From NCBI GenBank assembly GCA_964383675.1, contig CAYLHX010000003.1:7468-71467 (forward strand): a stretch of 64,000 nt of DNA, given 5' to 3'. A program made the translations under genes and the position numbers. Under the pieces are notes generated by a model. The model did not search any database. It was not told the origin of the DNA and saw only the letters and a program-made list of their open reading frames with translations. Shown one piece after another: positions 1-7,911 of the stretch (position 1 is the stretch's first letter; every line of letters begins with the position of its first letter). The DNA is from CAYLHX01 sp964383675. GTDB taxonomy: Bacteria > Patescibacteriota > Gracilibacteria > UBA1369 > LOWO2-01-FULL-3.

Positions 1-182
1 GCCCTATTAATCTTCTCATACCAGTCGGACCTCTTTTTCTTGCCATCTTCCTTGGACAAAACAACGCCTTCCTTATCTTGTTGAATATTGATCACTACGT
101 CGTCTCTCTTTTTTTTAGCGGTGGAGAGATTGTAAGATTCACTCCCCATAGTGGCAAAACCCTTTTTGATTTCTTCAGCCAT
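1..182 (-). CDS. N-terminus of a type IV pilus operon gene, cut by window edge
   Basis: An open frame starts with ATG at 182-180, one base after the PilB stop, and runs off the left edge of the window. The visible 60 residues begin MAEEIKKGFATMG and are polar and lysine-rich, with no membrane segment or recognisable motif yet. Its position directly behind pilB makes another pilus gene likely; many CPR PilC/GspF platform proteins have a polar N-terminal extension before their first domain, but nothing visible proves this. The reading frame and the tight spacing are seen directly; the function is inferred from context only. Confidence 0.55.
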   Translation of the reverse strand, partial: MAEEIKKGFATMGSESYNLSTAKKKRDDVVINIQQDKEGVVLSKEDGKKKRSDWYEKINR

Positions 183-183
183 T

Positions 184-1617
184 TTATTCTGATTTACGTG
201 CTACTCGATATACTTCTTCCAAAGTGGTTTTCCCTTCCAAAGCTTTAATGACACCGGCCTGCTCCAAAGTGATCATGCCATTTTCTTGAGCCGCTTTTTG
301 CAAATCGATATTGGTGGCTCCTTCGGCAATCAGACGCCTCATGGAATTATTCATTCTAAAAACTTCATACAAACCTAAACGCCCTTTATATCCGATGTTA
401 TTACATTGATCACAGCCCACGGCTTCATAAAATTGCAGCCCCTGAGCCAGTTGCGGATCAACTTCACCCTCCACATGCAAATTATCCAAAGCCTTTTTAA
501 TCACCGCCAGCATTTCCTCACTGGTTTGCGCCGGTTTTTTACAATTGTCACAGATTTTTCGTACCAGACGTTGAGCGATAATCAGCTCAAGTGAAGAGGT
601 GATCAGGTAGGGTTGAACCCCCATGTTGATCAGACGAGTTAAAGACTCGATCGCGCTGTTGGTGTGCAGAGTTGAAAACACCAGATGACCTGTTAAAGAT
701 GCCTCAATAGCTGTGTCGGCCGTCTCCTTATCACGGATCTCACCCACCATAATAATATCCGGATCCTGACGCAGAGCCGCTCTCATACCGGTGGCGAAAT
801 TGTAATCGATGGCATGGTGAACCTGACTTTGATTTAAGCCATCCAATTGAATTTCCACCGGATCTTCAATTGTTAAAATGTTTACATCGGTTTTATTCAG
901 TCTGGCTAAGCACGAGTAAAGTGTGGTTGTTTTACCCGAACCGGTCGGACCGGTATTGATTATGATTCCATTGGGCAAAGTAAGCGCACCTTCCAGGTTT
1001 TTCAAGCTGATACCACTGATTCCCAGCTCGGGCAGATCGGGAATTTCGCGAGATTTATCTTGGATACGCATCACGATCTTTTCACCGTTCACGGTAGGCA
1101 AAGTAGAGACACGCAGATCCATTTCACGACCGTCTCTAGTAGTTACATCGGCACGACCATCTTGAGGAATACGCTGTTCATCGATTTTTAGATTGGACAT
1201 GATTTTCACCCTGGAAACCACCGCCGGATGAAGATTATTTGGGTATTCAACGATATGTCGTAGCACACCGTCCACGCGATAACGGATTCTGATGTGGTTT
1301 TCCAAAGGTTCAATATGGATATCGCTGGATCTTAAATCCAGAGCGTAACTGATTCCAATTAGTACCATTTGCGGAATATTGGCCGCCAAAATGGAGTCCT
1401 GGAGCTGTTTCAGTTTATCGTTTTCAGCTTTTTGGGGTGCGGCTTGCTGAGTAGGTTGCTGAACAGGCGGTTGTGCAGGCGGCTGTGGTGCCGGCTGTGA
1501 TGCCGGCGAAACCGCTGGTGGCTGGGTAGCCTGCAGATTTTGACTAGGCATAGTTGTTTGAACCACCGGAGTGGTTTGAGTAACCTGAACTTGTTGTTGA
1601 GCTTGAGTGTTCTCCAC
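184..1617 (-). CDS. pilB: Type IV pilus assembly ATPase PilB/GspE family
   Basis: A 477-residue cytoplasmic hexameric ATPase that powers pilin polymerisation. The first 70 residues are a Gln/Pro-rich linker, so the usual N-terminal MshEN-type domain of PilB is absent and the protein is shorter than typical PilB (about 560). The core is intact: Walker A GPTGSGKTTT, Walker B region DPDIIMVGEIRD, the His-containing STLHT segment, and two CxxC pairs (CDNC and CDQC) that form the zinc knuckle typical of PilB/GspE but not PilT. It sits at the downstream end of a run with PilO-like and PilN-like genes and almost abuts the next gene, consistent with one pilus operon. Assignment to PilB rather than PilT rests on the cysteine knuckle. 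Confidence 0.93.
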   Translation of the reverse strand: MENTQAQQQVQVTQTTPVVQTTMPSQNLQATQPPAVSPASQPAPQPPAQPPVQQPTQQAAPQKAENDKLKQLQDSILAANIPQMVLIGISYALDLRSSDIHIEPLENHIRIRYRVDGVLRHIVEYPNNLHPAVVSRVKIMSNLKIDEQRIPQDGRADVTTRDGREMDLRVSTLPTVNGEKIVMRIQDKSREIPDLPELGISGISLKNLEGALTLPNGIIINTGPTGSGKTTTLYSCLARLNKTDVNILTIEDPVEIQLDGLNQSQVHHAIDYNFATGMRAALRQDPDIIMVGEIRDKETADTAIEASLTGHLVFSTLHTNSAIESLTRLINMGVQPYLITSSLELIIAQRLVRKICDNCKKPAQTSEEMLAVIKKALDNLHVEGEVDPQLAQGLQFYEAVGCDQCNNIGYKGRLGLYEVFRMNNSMRRLIAEGATNIDLQKAAQENGMITLEQAGVIKALEGKTTLEEVYRVARKSE

Positions 1618-1622
1618 CTGAC

Positions 1623-2246
1623 TTATTGGTAATATGCGTTTATCTGAACAGTAAAGGTAATAATATCCGATTCTCCTCCACCAAGGCCGCCGGTAGCTGT
1701 ACCAAAGCTCAAACGTATGGAAGAAATATCCATTAGTCTGATTTGGTCAAGTAACGATCCGGAATTTTCAATGGAATGCAGAAACTTTTCAAAGTTATCT
1801 GCCGAAGAGCTGATATTCATGGTAAAGGGCAAGAGCGAATATTTGTCGCTTTTTATCGGAGTTTGATACTGAATACTCGAAACTTCAAAGGGGCTGTTTG
1901 GCTTCGTTAAAGTCTTTTCAATCAGATCAAGCTGCCTGGTAAGATTGGTATAGTCATCGGTTTCAGGGAAAATAATCGCCAACTTGTCTTCAATTTCTTT
2001 GTTCAAACTCATAAATTCATCCTTCTTAGTATCATACTCCGATTTTTCATCCGAAGCTTCTTTCTTCAAAGCCGCGACAAGTTCGGTGTTTCTCTCTACA
2101 ACTTGTTTTACGAAAGAATACTCATTCCACTTTTGATAGCTAAAGAAACCCACAGCTATCGTTAAAACCAAACATAAAAGAGCGTATGCTTTTGTCTGCA
2201 TTTTTTGTCTCTTTTGAACCAACATGTAATTTATTTGTTTGGTCAT
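1623..2246 (-). CDS. PilO-like pilus alignment protein
   Basis: A 207-residue bitopic membrane protein: a short cytoplasmic N-terminus, one membrane segment at about residues 20-38, a coiled-coil-like stretch to about 95, then a compact periplasmic or extracytoplasmic domain ending in beta-rich sequence (ITFTVQINAYY). This architecture is that of PilO/GspM proteins, which link the inner-membrane platform of the pilus machine. The gene lies 5 bases upstream of pilB and one base downstream of another membrane protein gene. The name rests on architecture and operon position; primary sequence similarity in this family is weak. Confidence 0.7.
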   Translation of the reverse strand: MTKQINYMLVQKRQKMQTKAYALLCLVLTIAVGFFSYQKWNEYSFVKQVVERNTELVAALKKEASDEKSEYDTKKDEFMSLNKEIEDKLAIIFPETDDYTNLTRQLDLIEKTLTKPNSPFEVSSIQYQTPIKSDKYSLLPFTMNISSSADNFEKFLHSIENSGSLLDQIRLMDISSIRLSFGTATGGLGGGESDIITFTVQINAYYQ

Positions 2247-2247
2247 T

Positions 2248-3576
2248 TTACAATTGATTTAATAGGTTTTTAAGCTCCTCTTCAGGGTCTCCAACCGTGG
2301 TGTTGGTCTGTAAAGTTTTTGTTTCACCGGTAATTATGTCTTTAAGATCCAATGAAAGCCTCAAATTAGCCGTATAGCCGGTTTCCAAAGATCCGGATTT
2401 GGTAAAGGATCTCATCTCAGCGTTATCAAAAAGTTTTGAGCGATTTAATTCATCAATCAGATCGGAAATCATGGTGAAGTTGATGGTGTCAAAAAGCTTT
2501 GTTTCACCTACAATAGTAATTTTTTGCTGCTCACTGTCGATGTCGTAACTGGTATAGCGAATACCACCAAGCAGCTCATAACTGCCGCTATTGTAGTACT
2601 TATCAACCGCGATTGTGCGTAGGTCAATTTCGTTCATGATATCCGACCAACGAATGCGGTTGGTTTTTATCTGCTGAATGATACTCAGGTCATTAACCGT
2701 TAAGTTGTTGACCTGCTTGATAAATTTGTAGAGATCATTGTCGTCCATGTCATCAAAGTCGGCTGCCGCCAAAAGATTGTAAAGCTGTGCATTACCCACC
2801 AAATTGATGGCGTGCATGTAATTTTTGTATTCTCTTCGTGCCTCGGGATCGGAATTGTTGTTAAACTGATTGGCTTTATTTTGCAGTTCGGTGATCAACT
2901 TTTGTCGGAACATCTGTTCCATTTGCGCATCATTTGACTCATCGGTTGTTAAAATTGCCGCTGCGTATTTTGAAGCGTAGTTCTCCAGAGCTCCAAAGTA
3001 GGCCTCGCGCAAAATAGGTTTTACATAAACCATTTCATTTTCAGCCTTCTCCACGTCTTCGGGATTTGCGGTCTGGCTATGAAGAACATCGTAGTTCTGC
3101 ACAAATGAATCGCCGTAATAGCTCAACTCATCCAGATGGGCCTTAACCTGCAGGATCTTTTGAACATTCATTTCAGTCTGCAGCTTGATAATCTGAGAAT
3201 TTGAGGAAGATAGCTCTTTGGAGACATTAGTTAGACCTATCTTGGAAGTTACAAAATCAAGACTGGAGGTAAGTTGAGAAGAGAAAAAAGTGATCGAGGT
3301 AATACCTGCCACCAGAATAAAAACAAAAAATATCTTCAATACTAAAAGCAACAAGCTTTTAGGCGGCTCAATATCCTGAAGTAAAGACATATCCAACTCG
3401 GGAGCCGCCTCCAAAATATTCCCTTCTTCTTCTTTCGTTTCGGTGGAGACGATGCCCTGTATCAGGTTAGAAGCGTTTTTGTCGGTGGTAAGGCCTTGAT
3501 CCAAAGGATTTTCCAAACTTGGCTGCTCTTTCTCAGGCTTTGGTTGTGCATTTGGTAATGCCGTAGCGTCGGCCAT
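2248..3576 (-). CDS. Membrane protein of the pilus operon, PilN-like architecture
   Basis: A 442-residue protein, unnamed from sequence alone. It has a roughly 75-residue acidic cytoplasmic N-terminus, one strong membrane segment (about residues 76-100, LLLLVLKIFFVFILVAG), a coiled-coil-like stretch, a helical middle region and a C-terminal beta-containing domain. This is longer than classical PilN (about 200 residues) but has the same layout. One base separates it from the PilO-like gene, so the two products probably pair in the membrane as PilN and PilO do. It is the first gene of the visible minus-strand pilus block, with a ribosomal terminator just upstream. Confidence 0.55.
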   Translation of the reverse strand: MADATALPNAQPKPEKEQPSLENPLDQGLTTDKNASNLIQGIVSTETKEEEGNILEAAPELDMSLLQDIEPPKSLLLLVLKIFFVFILVAGITSITFFSSQLTSSLDFVTSKIGLTNVSKELSSSNSQIIKLQTEMNVQKILQVKAHLDELSYYGDSFVQNYDVLHSQTANPEDVEKAENEMVYVKPILREAYFGALENYASKYAAAILTTDESNDAQMEQMFRQKLITELQNKANQFNNNSDPEARREYKNYMHAINLVGNAQLYNLLAAADFDDMDDNDLYKFIKQVNNLTVNDLSIIQQIKTNRIRWSDIMNEIDLRTIAVDKYYNSGSYELLGGIRYTSYDIDSEQQKITIVGETKLFDTINFTMISDLIDELNRSKLFDNAEMRSFTKSGSLETGYTANLRLSLDLKDIITGETKTLQTNTTVGDPEEELKNLLNQL

Positions 3577-3642
3577 ATTTTGTTTTTATTTTTATTCTTT
3601 ATATTTTACCAAATTTTCAAGGTTTCGTAAAGGCCCTAAAGC

Positions 3643-3675
3643 AAAAAGGACGTCTATTTCTAGACGCCCTTTTCC
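3643..3675 (-). terminator. Rho-independent terminator after rplL
   Basis: Read on the minus strand, GGGCGTCTA and TAGACGTCC pair (one G-U) around a GAAA tetraloop, followed by a run of five T. It lies about 20 bases past the rplL stop and separates the ribosomal operon from the pilus genes. Confidence 0.88.
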
Positions 3676-3694
3676 TATTTCCAAAGAAATTCGA

Positions 3695-4126
3695 TTATTG
3701 CAACTCAACAGTCGCACCAGCTTCTTCAAGCTTTTTCTTGATTTCTTCAGCCTCAGCCTTCTCAACACCTTCCTTAACCGGCTTTGGTGCTGCATCAACG
3801 ATGTCTTTAGCCTCTTTAAGACCAAGACCTGTAAGTTCACGTACAACCTTGATAACAGCGATTTTTTGTCCACCAGCAGAAGCAAGAATAACATTTTTCT
3901 TACCACCACCAGCTTCCTCAGCACCGGCGTCACCACCACCGGCAGCAGGAGCACCAGCCATCATCATTGGGGCGGCAGCGCTCACACCGAATTTTTCTTC
4001 TAGAGCCTTAACCAGGTTGGCAAGCTCAAGAACTGGTAATTTTTCAACTAGTTCAAGGATTTTTTCAGCATCCTTACTTAGTTCGATAGAAGATTTCTCT
4101 TCTTGTGTTGTAGCTTCATCAGCCAT
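3695..4126 (-). CDS. rplL: Ribosomal protein bL12 (L7/L12)
   Basis: Stalk protein of the large ribosomal subunit that recruits translation factors. The 143 residues show the classic order: helical N-terminal dimerisation domain, Ala/Gly/Met-rich hinge (about 50-75), and the globular C-terminal domain with KIAVIKVVRELTGLGLKEAK. The length is somewhat above the usual 120-130 because of a longer N-terminal tail and hinge. It follows rplJ by 26 bases in the standard L10-L12 pair and ends at a strong terminator. Expression is presumably controlled with rplJ through the L10 leader upstream. Confidence 0.98.
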   Translation of the reverse strand: MADEATTQEEKSSIELSKDAEKILELVEKLPVLELANLVKALEEKFGVSAAAPMMMAGAPAAGGGDAGAEEAGGGKKNVILASAGGQKIAVIKVVRELTGLGLKEAKDIVDAAPKPVKEGVEKAEAEEIKKKLEEAGATVELQ

Positions 4127-4152
4127 GATATTTTGGGTTATAGATATAGTAA

Positions 4153-4689
4153 TTAAGCAGCCTGTTCTTTTTGCTCTTTAATTGCGTTAAGAGCGCGAAC
4201 AAATCCTGCAAGTGTGTTGTTAAGTGCACCATGAAATCCTGAAATCGGTGACTTGAGTAGGTAAATAAATTTGGCAATAAGTTCTTCTTTTCCTGGCAAT
4301 TGAGCCAATTCTTTTGTCATGGCAACGTCCAGAAGCTTTCCTTCGAAGAAAGCGCCTCTCAGCTTTAGATTTTGGTTTTTCTTTGCGAATTCATAAATAG
4401 TTTTTACCGCAGCCATCTCATCTTCCATGCTGAAAGCCGCACCAACGGGACCTTCCAATACTTCATTTGGAATATCCTGTTCGTAACCGGCATCTTTAGC
4501 GGCGATCTTGATCAAGGTTTTCTTTGCAATACTGAAAGCCGCACCTTTTTCTCTTAGTGTGTCTCGCAGTTTTTTCAGGTCCTTCACGGTAAGCCCCTGA
4601 TAATCGGCGAAAACTATGGATTTAGCCTCCTTAAGCTGCACCGCGAGCTGCTTCACTATATCCTGTTTTTGTTCTTTTGTTAGAGCCAT
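4153..4689 (-). CDS. rplJ: Ribosomal protein uL10
   Basis: Base of the ribosomal stalk; it binds 23S rRNA and carries bL12 dimers on its C-terminal helix. The 178-residue length is typical. The N-terminal half shows the family pattern (VKQLAVQLKEAKSIVFADYQ, LRDTLREKGAAFSIAKKTL) and the C-terminus is a helix (AGFVRALNAIKEQKEQ) that would bind bL12. A leader RNA and an attenuator-like hairpin lie immediately upstream, fitting autoregulation by the L10-L12 complex. No rplA or rplK gene is adjacent within the window. Confidence 0.98.
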   Translation of the reverse strand: MALTKEQKQDIVKQLAVQLKEAKSIVFADYQGLTVKDLKKLRDTLREKGAAFSIAKKTLIKIAAKDAGYEQDIPNEVLEGPVGAAFSMEDEMAAVKTIYEFAKKNQNLKLRGAFFEGKLLDVAMTKELAQLPGKEELIAKFIYLLKSPISGFHGALNNTLAGFVRALNAIKEQKEQAA

Positions 4690-4702
4690 GCTATCAAAAA
4701 TT

Positions 4703-4736
4703 AAAAAATCTCGATTGGTTTCGCAGACATCGAGAT
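4703..4736 (-). terminator. Attenuator hairpin before rplJ
   Basis: On the minus strand ATCTCGAT (4736-4729) pairs perfectly with ATCGAGAT (4715-4708), followed by a run of T, only 14 bases before the rplJ start. Lying between the L10 leader and the gene, it is a candidate transcription attenuator. Its regulation is inferred from position. Confidence 0.65.
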
Positions 4737-4747
4737 AAAAGAGCTCA

Positions 4748-4836
4748 CTAATATATAGTGTTTTGCGCTGATTTTTTGTCTCGGCAGGTCTTATTTGGTT
4801 GCCTACTGTCTACGAACGGTTCGCACTATATATTAG
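4748..4836 (-). promoter_or_regulatory. L10 leader RNA (autoregulatory)
   Basis: On the minus strand a 13-bp helix, CTAATATATAGTG with CACTATATATTAG, encloses the conserved L10-leader segments AGACAGTAGG and CCTGCCGAGAC. In known L10 leaders this structure imitates the 23S rRNA site and binds the L10-L12 complex to repress the operon. The match is by recognised conserved segments and position, not by a covariance search. Confidence 0.8.
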
Positions 4837-4906
4837 GAATAAGCGCTGAGTCAAGAAAAAAATCTAAAATTTGCTTAATCAAAATTTATTACCTAAACTT
4901 TTGAAG

Positions 4907-5830
4907 ATGAATCTATCCGAAGAAATTCAGGCATTCTTGGGAAAAAGCGAAAAACCCTTAATCGTAGTTCTCGGACCTACGGCTTCCGGGAAAACGGCTC
5001 TTTCCGTGAAAATCGCTAAAAGCTTTTCCGGTGAGATAATTTCCACCGATTCTAGGCAGATCTATAAAGGCATGAGCATCGGCACCGATGCGGTTTCGTC
5101 CGATGAACAAGAGGGGATTCCTCATCATATGTTGTCCATTGTCGAGCCCGATCAGATTCTATCGGCCGCCGATTATGCCGTCCGGGCCAGGCAAATTATT
5201 GAGGAGATTTATAAAAGAGAACATTTGCCAATTTTGGCCGGAGGCACCGGCCTATACATAAGCTCAATAATAGAGAGTTATGATATCCCCCGCATCGCTC
5301 CAAACGCCGAGCTCCGGAAGAAACTGGAGCTAGAAGCGGCGGAAAAAGGCGCTCAATTTTTACATCAAAAGCTTAAAAAACTCGATCCGGAAGCGGCAGA
5401 TTCTATTCATCCAAATAATATCAGATATGTTATCAGGGCGATCGAGATCAATTTGGAAGGGGGGCGCAACAAGAAAGCGGAAATTCAAGATTCCCCCTAT
5501 GATATTTTTATGATCGGAATCAAATGGCCACGCGAAGAGCTTTACGAAAGAATTGGCATGAGAGTGGATAGACAAATTGAGCGAGGTCTTTTAGAGGAGG
5601 TAAAGGGCTTGCTTGCTAAAGGTTACGAAGAGTCGTTGCCGGCCATGAGCTCTTTGGGGGTTAAGGAGATAATTCCTTATTTGAAGGGAGAAATGGAGCT
5701 TGCGGAGTGTCTGGAAATATTAAAACAAAACACCCGACGTTACGCCAAAAGGCAAATGACATGGTTCCGGAGATATGATAATGTAAAATGGCTTTCACCT
5801 GAAGAACTTGAAAAATATCTCAACAACTAA
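4907..5830 (+). CDS. miaA: tRNA dimethylallyltransferase
   Basis: Transfers a dimethylallyl group to A37 of tRNAs that read UNN codons. Seen motifs: P-loop GPTASGKTALS near the start, the DSRQIYKGMSIGT segment that binds the tRNA base and prenyl donor, GGTGLYIS, and the C-terminal RRYAKRQMTWFRR. I start it at the ATG at 4907 (product about 307 residues) because the upstream alternative at 4871 adds twelve residues not expected in the family. The next gene, mazG, starts directly after its stop, so the two are probably cotranscribed along with recJ. Confidence 0.97.
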   Translation: MNLSEEIQAFLGKSEKPLIVVLGPTASGKTALSVKIAKSFSGEIISTDSRQIYKGMSIGTDAVSSDEQEGIPHHMLSIVEPDQILSAADYAVRARQIIEEIYKREHLPILAGGTGLYISSIIESYDIPRIAPNAELRKKLELEAAEKGAQFLHQKLKKLDPEAADSIHPNNIRYVIRAIEINLEGGRNKKAEIQDSPYDIFMIGIKWPREELYERIGMRVDRQIERGLLEEVKGLLAKGYEESLPAMSSLGVKEIIPYLKGEMELAECLEILKQNTRRYAKRQMTWFRRYDNVKWLSPEELEKYLNN

Positions 5831-6223
5831 ATGAGCAAACCAAAAAAATCAATTCGCGACCTGAAAATACTGGCTGAAAAACTACGCTCCGAGACGGGTT
5901 GTCCCTGGGATAGGAAGCAGACTATTGCCAGCATGCTGCAGTATATCGAAGAGGAAGTTGGCGAAGTGCGCCAGGCTATCGAGAACGGCGATCACGAAAA
6001 TCTACGGGAAGAGCTCGGTGATGTGCTTTTCCAGATTGTAATGATCAGCCAGATTGCCAAAGAGCATAATTATTTCACTTTGGATGAAGTTGTCACGGAT
6101 GTTTACAATAAAATAAGGTCCCGACACACCTGGGTTTTCGGCAAGGACAAGGCTAAAACTCCCGAAGAAGCTTTGGAGATGTGGCGTCGCAATAAAGAGG
6201 AAGAAAAACGTAAGAAACAGTAG
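5831..6223 (+). CDS. mazG: MazG-family nucleoside triphosphate pyrophosphohydrolase
   Basis: Housecleaning enzyme that hydrolyses NTPs or dNTPs to monophosphates. This is a single-domain form of 130 residues. It carries the MazG signature: CPWDRKQT, then the metal-binding EEVGEVRQAI, then REELGDVLFQIVMIS, and ends in a basic tail. The usual duplicated E. coli form is about 260 residues, so this is the compact type. The ATG follows the miaA stop with no gap. Confidence 0.92.
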   Translation: MSKPKKSIRDLKILAEKLRSETGCPWDRKQTIASMLQYIEEEVGEVRQAIENGDHENLREELGDVLFQIVMISQIAKEHNYFTLDEVVTDVYNKIRSRHTWVFGKDKAKTPEEALEMWRRNKEEEKRKKQ

Positions 6224-6226
6224 TCT

Positions 6227-7885
6227 ATGTCAGTTCTAGGAAAAAAATGGTTTATTAAAAACCAAACTTCAGGCCTAAGCGCCTATGAAAAGTTATTGGA
6301 AAATCGTAAAGATATTGAGCTTAATGCCGAAGCTTTTCATGATCCGCACCTTTTTGGCGACATGTCCAAAGTTGTTGAGCGCATCGAAAAGGCCATGCAA
6401 AACAACGAGAGAATAATGATTTTCGGCGATTACGATGTTGACGGCATCACCTCAACCGCCATACTGTTTTCGATCTTGAACAGGCTTAAAGCCAACGTAT
6501 CCTATCGTTTGCCTCACCGGGTAAATGATGGTTACGGGCTTTCCCAAAAATTTATCGATGAATTCAGAGATAAGGATGTGCAGCTGGTGATTACGGTGGA
6601 TTGCGGAATTTCCTGTTTTCAGGAGGTTGAAAAAGCCAATGAGTATGGGATGGAAGTGATCATTACCGATCATCACAATATTCCTGAAAAAATTCCTAAT
6701 GCTTATGCCATTTTACATCCCAAGCATGACCCCAATTATCCCTTCAAAGAATTGACCGGAGCCGGCGTGGCCTTAAAACTTGCTCATGCCCTAATTAAAC
6801 ACTTTTTTCCTCAAGAAGAAGAGGAGTTGGTCGCCCCCTTAATCGATCTGGCATCTTTAGGGACCGTCGCGGATCTTGGGCCGCTTACCGGAGAAAACCG
6901 CTATCTGGTGAAAAGAGGTCTTCAATCATTGAACAACACCAAATGGTTGGGGATCAAGAAAATACTTCAGGCCGCCAACTTTCCCAGCAACAACGAGATT
7001 ACCGCAACCACCATCGGTTTTCTGATAGCGCCTCGCATTAACGCCGCCGGACGCATTGGTGATCCTTATCTTGCGTTACACCTTTTACTACAGCAAGAAG
7101 CCAACGAAAAACTACACCAACTGGGCGACAAACTGGAGGCCTTAAATAAAGAGAGGCAGCTCATGACAGAAGAGTCTATAAAGGAGGCGGAAGAATTTTT
7201 GCTAGACCAAAAGGAAATACCTTATATTATTGTGACCGAAAATCCTAATTGGCACGTTGGAGTACTGGGCTTAATCGCCTCCAAATTGGTGGAGAAATAT
7301 TCTAGGCCGGCCATAGTAATGCAAGATTTAGGTGATGTTTTGGTGGCCTCGGCGCGCAGTCCGGAATTTTTTAATGTCATCGAGGCGATATCTGAATTTG
7401 GTGATTGTCTCAAAGGTTTTGGTGGGCATGCTCAGGCGGCCGGATTTAGTTTGAAAAAGGAGAATCTCGAGGATTTTAAGGAGAAAATCGGCAAATATGC
7501 TGAAGAAAGGTTAAAAAATCAGGATTTAAAACCTCTCTTGGAGATTGACTGCCAGATTGAAGGTTCTGAGGTGAATTTTGAGCTGCTTGAGAAGCTTGAG
7601 ACACTGGCACCATTTGGAGTTGGAAATAGCAGGCCAACTCTACTGGTGAGAGGAGTCGAGCCACAGTTTATTGAACAAATCGGTCGGGACAGTTCTCATT
7701 TAAAATTCACTCTCGATCTGGGCGACAGTTCCTTTAAAGCGGTGGCCTTTAGAATGGGAACTTATGCCGAACATTTGAGGAAACACAACAAAATTGATTT
7801 GGTATTTCAGATTGAGAGCAATACCTGGAATAATAAGACCTACCTTGAACTAAGGCCCCTAGACTTTGCTCCATCACAGGAGTAA
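6227..7885 (+). CDS. recJ: Single-stranded-DNA exonuclease RecJ
   Basis: A 5'-3' ssDNA exonuclease used in recombination and mismatch repair. The DHH core is complete: FGDYDVDGITSTA (about residues 67-79), VTVDCGIS, the DHHN motif, and GTVADLGPL. The DHHA1 region contains GFGGHAQAAGF, and a C-terminal OB-fold follows. At 552 residues it is within the normal range. It starts 3 bases after mazG. A second, shorter DHH protein is encoded at 9532. Confidence 0.96.
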   Translation: MSVLGKKWFIKNQTSGLSAYEKLLENRKDIELNAEAFHDPHLFGDMSKVVERIEKAMQNNERIMIFGDYDVDGITSTAILFSILNRLKANVSYRLPHRVNDGYGLSQKFIDEFRDKDVQLVITVDCGISCFQEVEKANEYGMEVIITDHHNIPEKIPNAYAILHPKHDPNYPFKELTGAGVALKLAHALIKHFFPQEEEELVAPLIDLASLGTVADLGPLTGENRYLVKRGLQSLNNTKWLGIKKILQAANFPSNNEITATTIGFLIAPRINAAGRIGDPYLALHLLLQQEANEKLHQLGDKLEALNKERQLMTEESIKEAEEFLLDQKEIPYIIVTENPNWHVGVLGLIASKLVEKYSRPAIVMQDLGDVLVASARSPEFFNVIEAISEFGDCLKGFGGHAQAAGFSLKKENLEDFKEKIGKYAEERLKNQDLKPLLEIDCQIEGSEVNFELLEKLETLAPFGVGNSRPTLLVRGVEPQFIEQIGRDSSHLKFTLDLGDSSFKAVAFRMGTYAEHLRKHNKIDLVFQIESNTWNNKTYLELRPLDFAPSQE

Positions 7886-7894
7886 AATTGAGAA

Positions 7895-7900
7895 TATAAT
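7895..7900 (+). promoter_or_regulatory. Candidate -10 box, short leader
   Basis: A TATAAT hexamer lies 11 bases before the ATG of the SLH gene, giving a predicted 5' leader of only a few bases. I see no convincing -35 box. Confidence 0.5.
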
Positions 7901-7911
7901 CCCCACATTCC

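Noticed and set aside
3592..4181. Open frames on both strands across rplL
   Set aside because: Shadows of rplL codon bias; products are repetitive and overlap a certain ribosomal gene.
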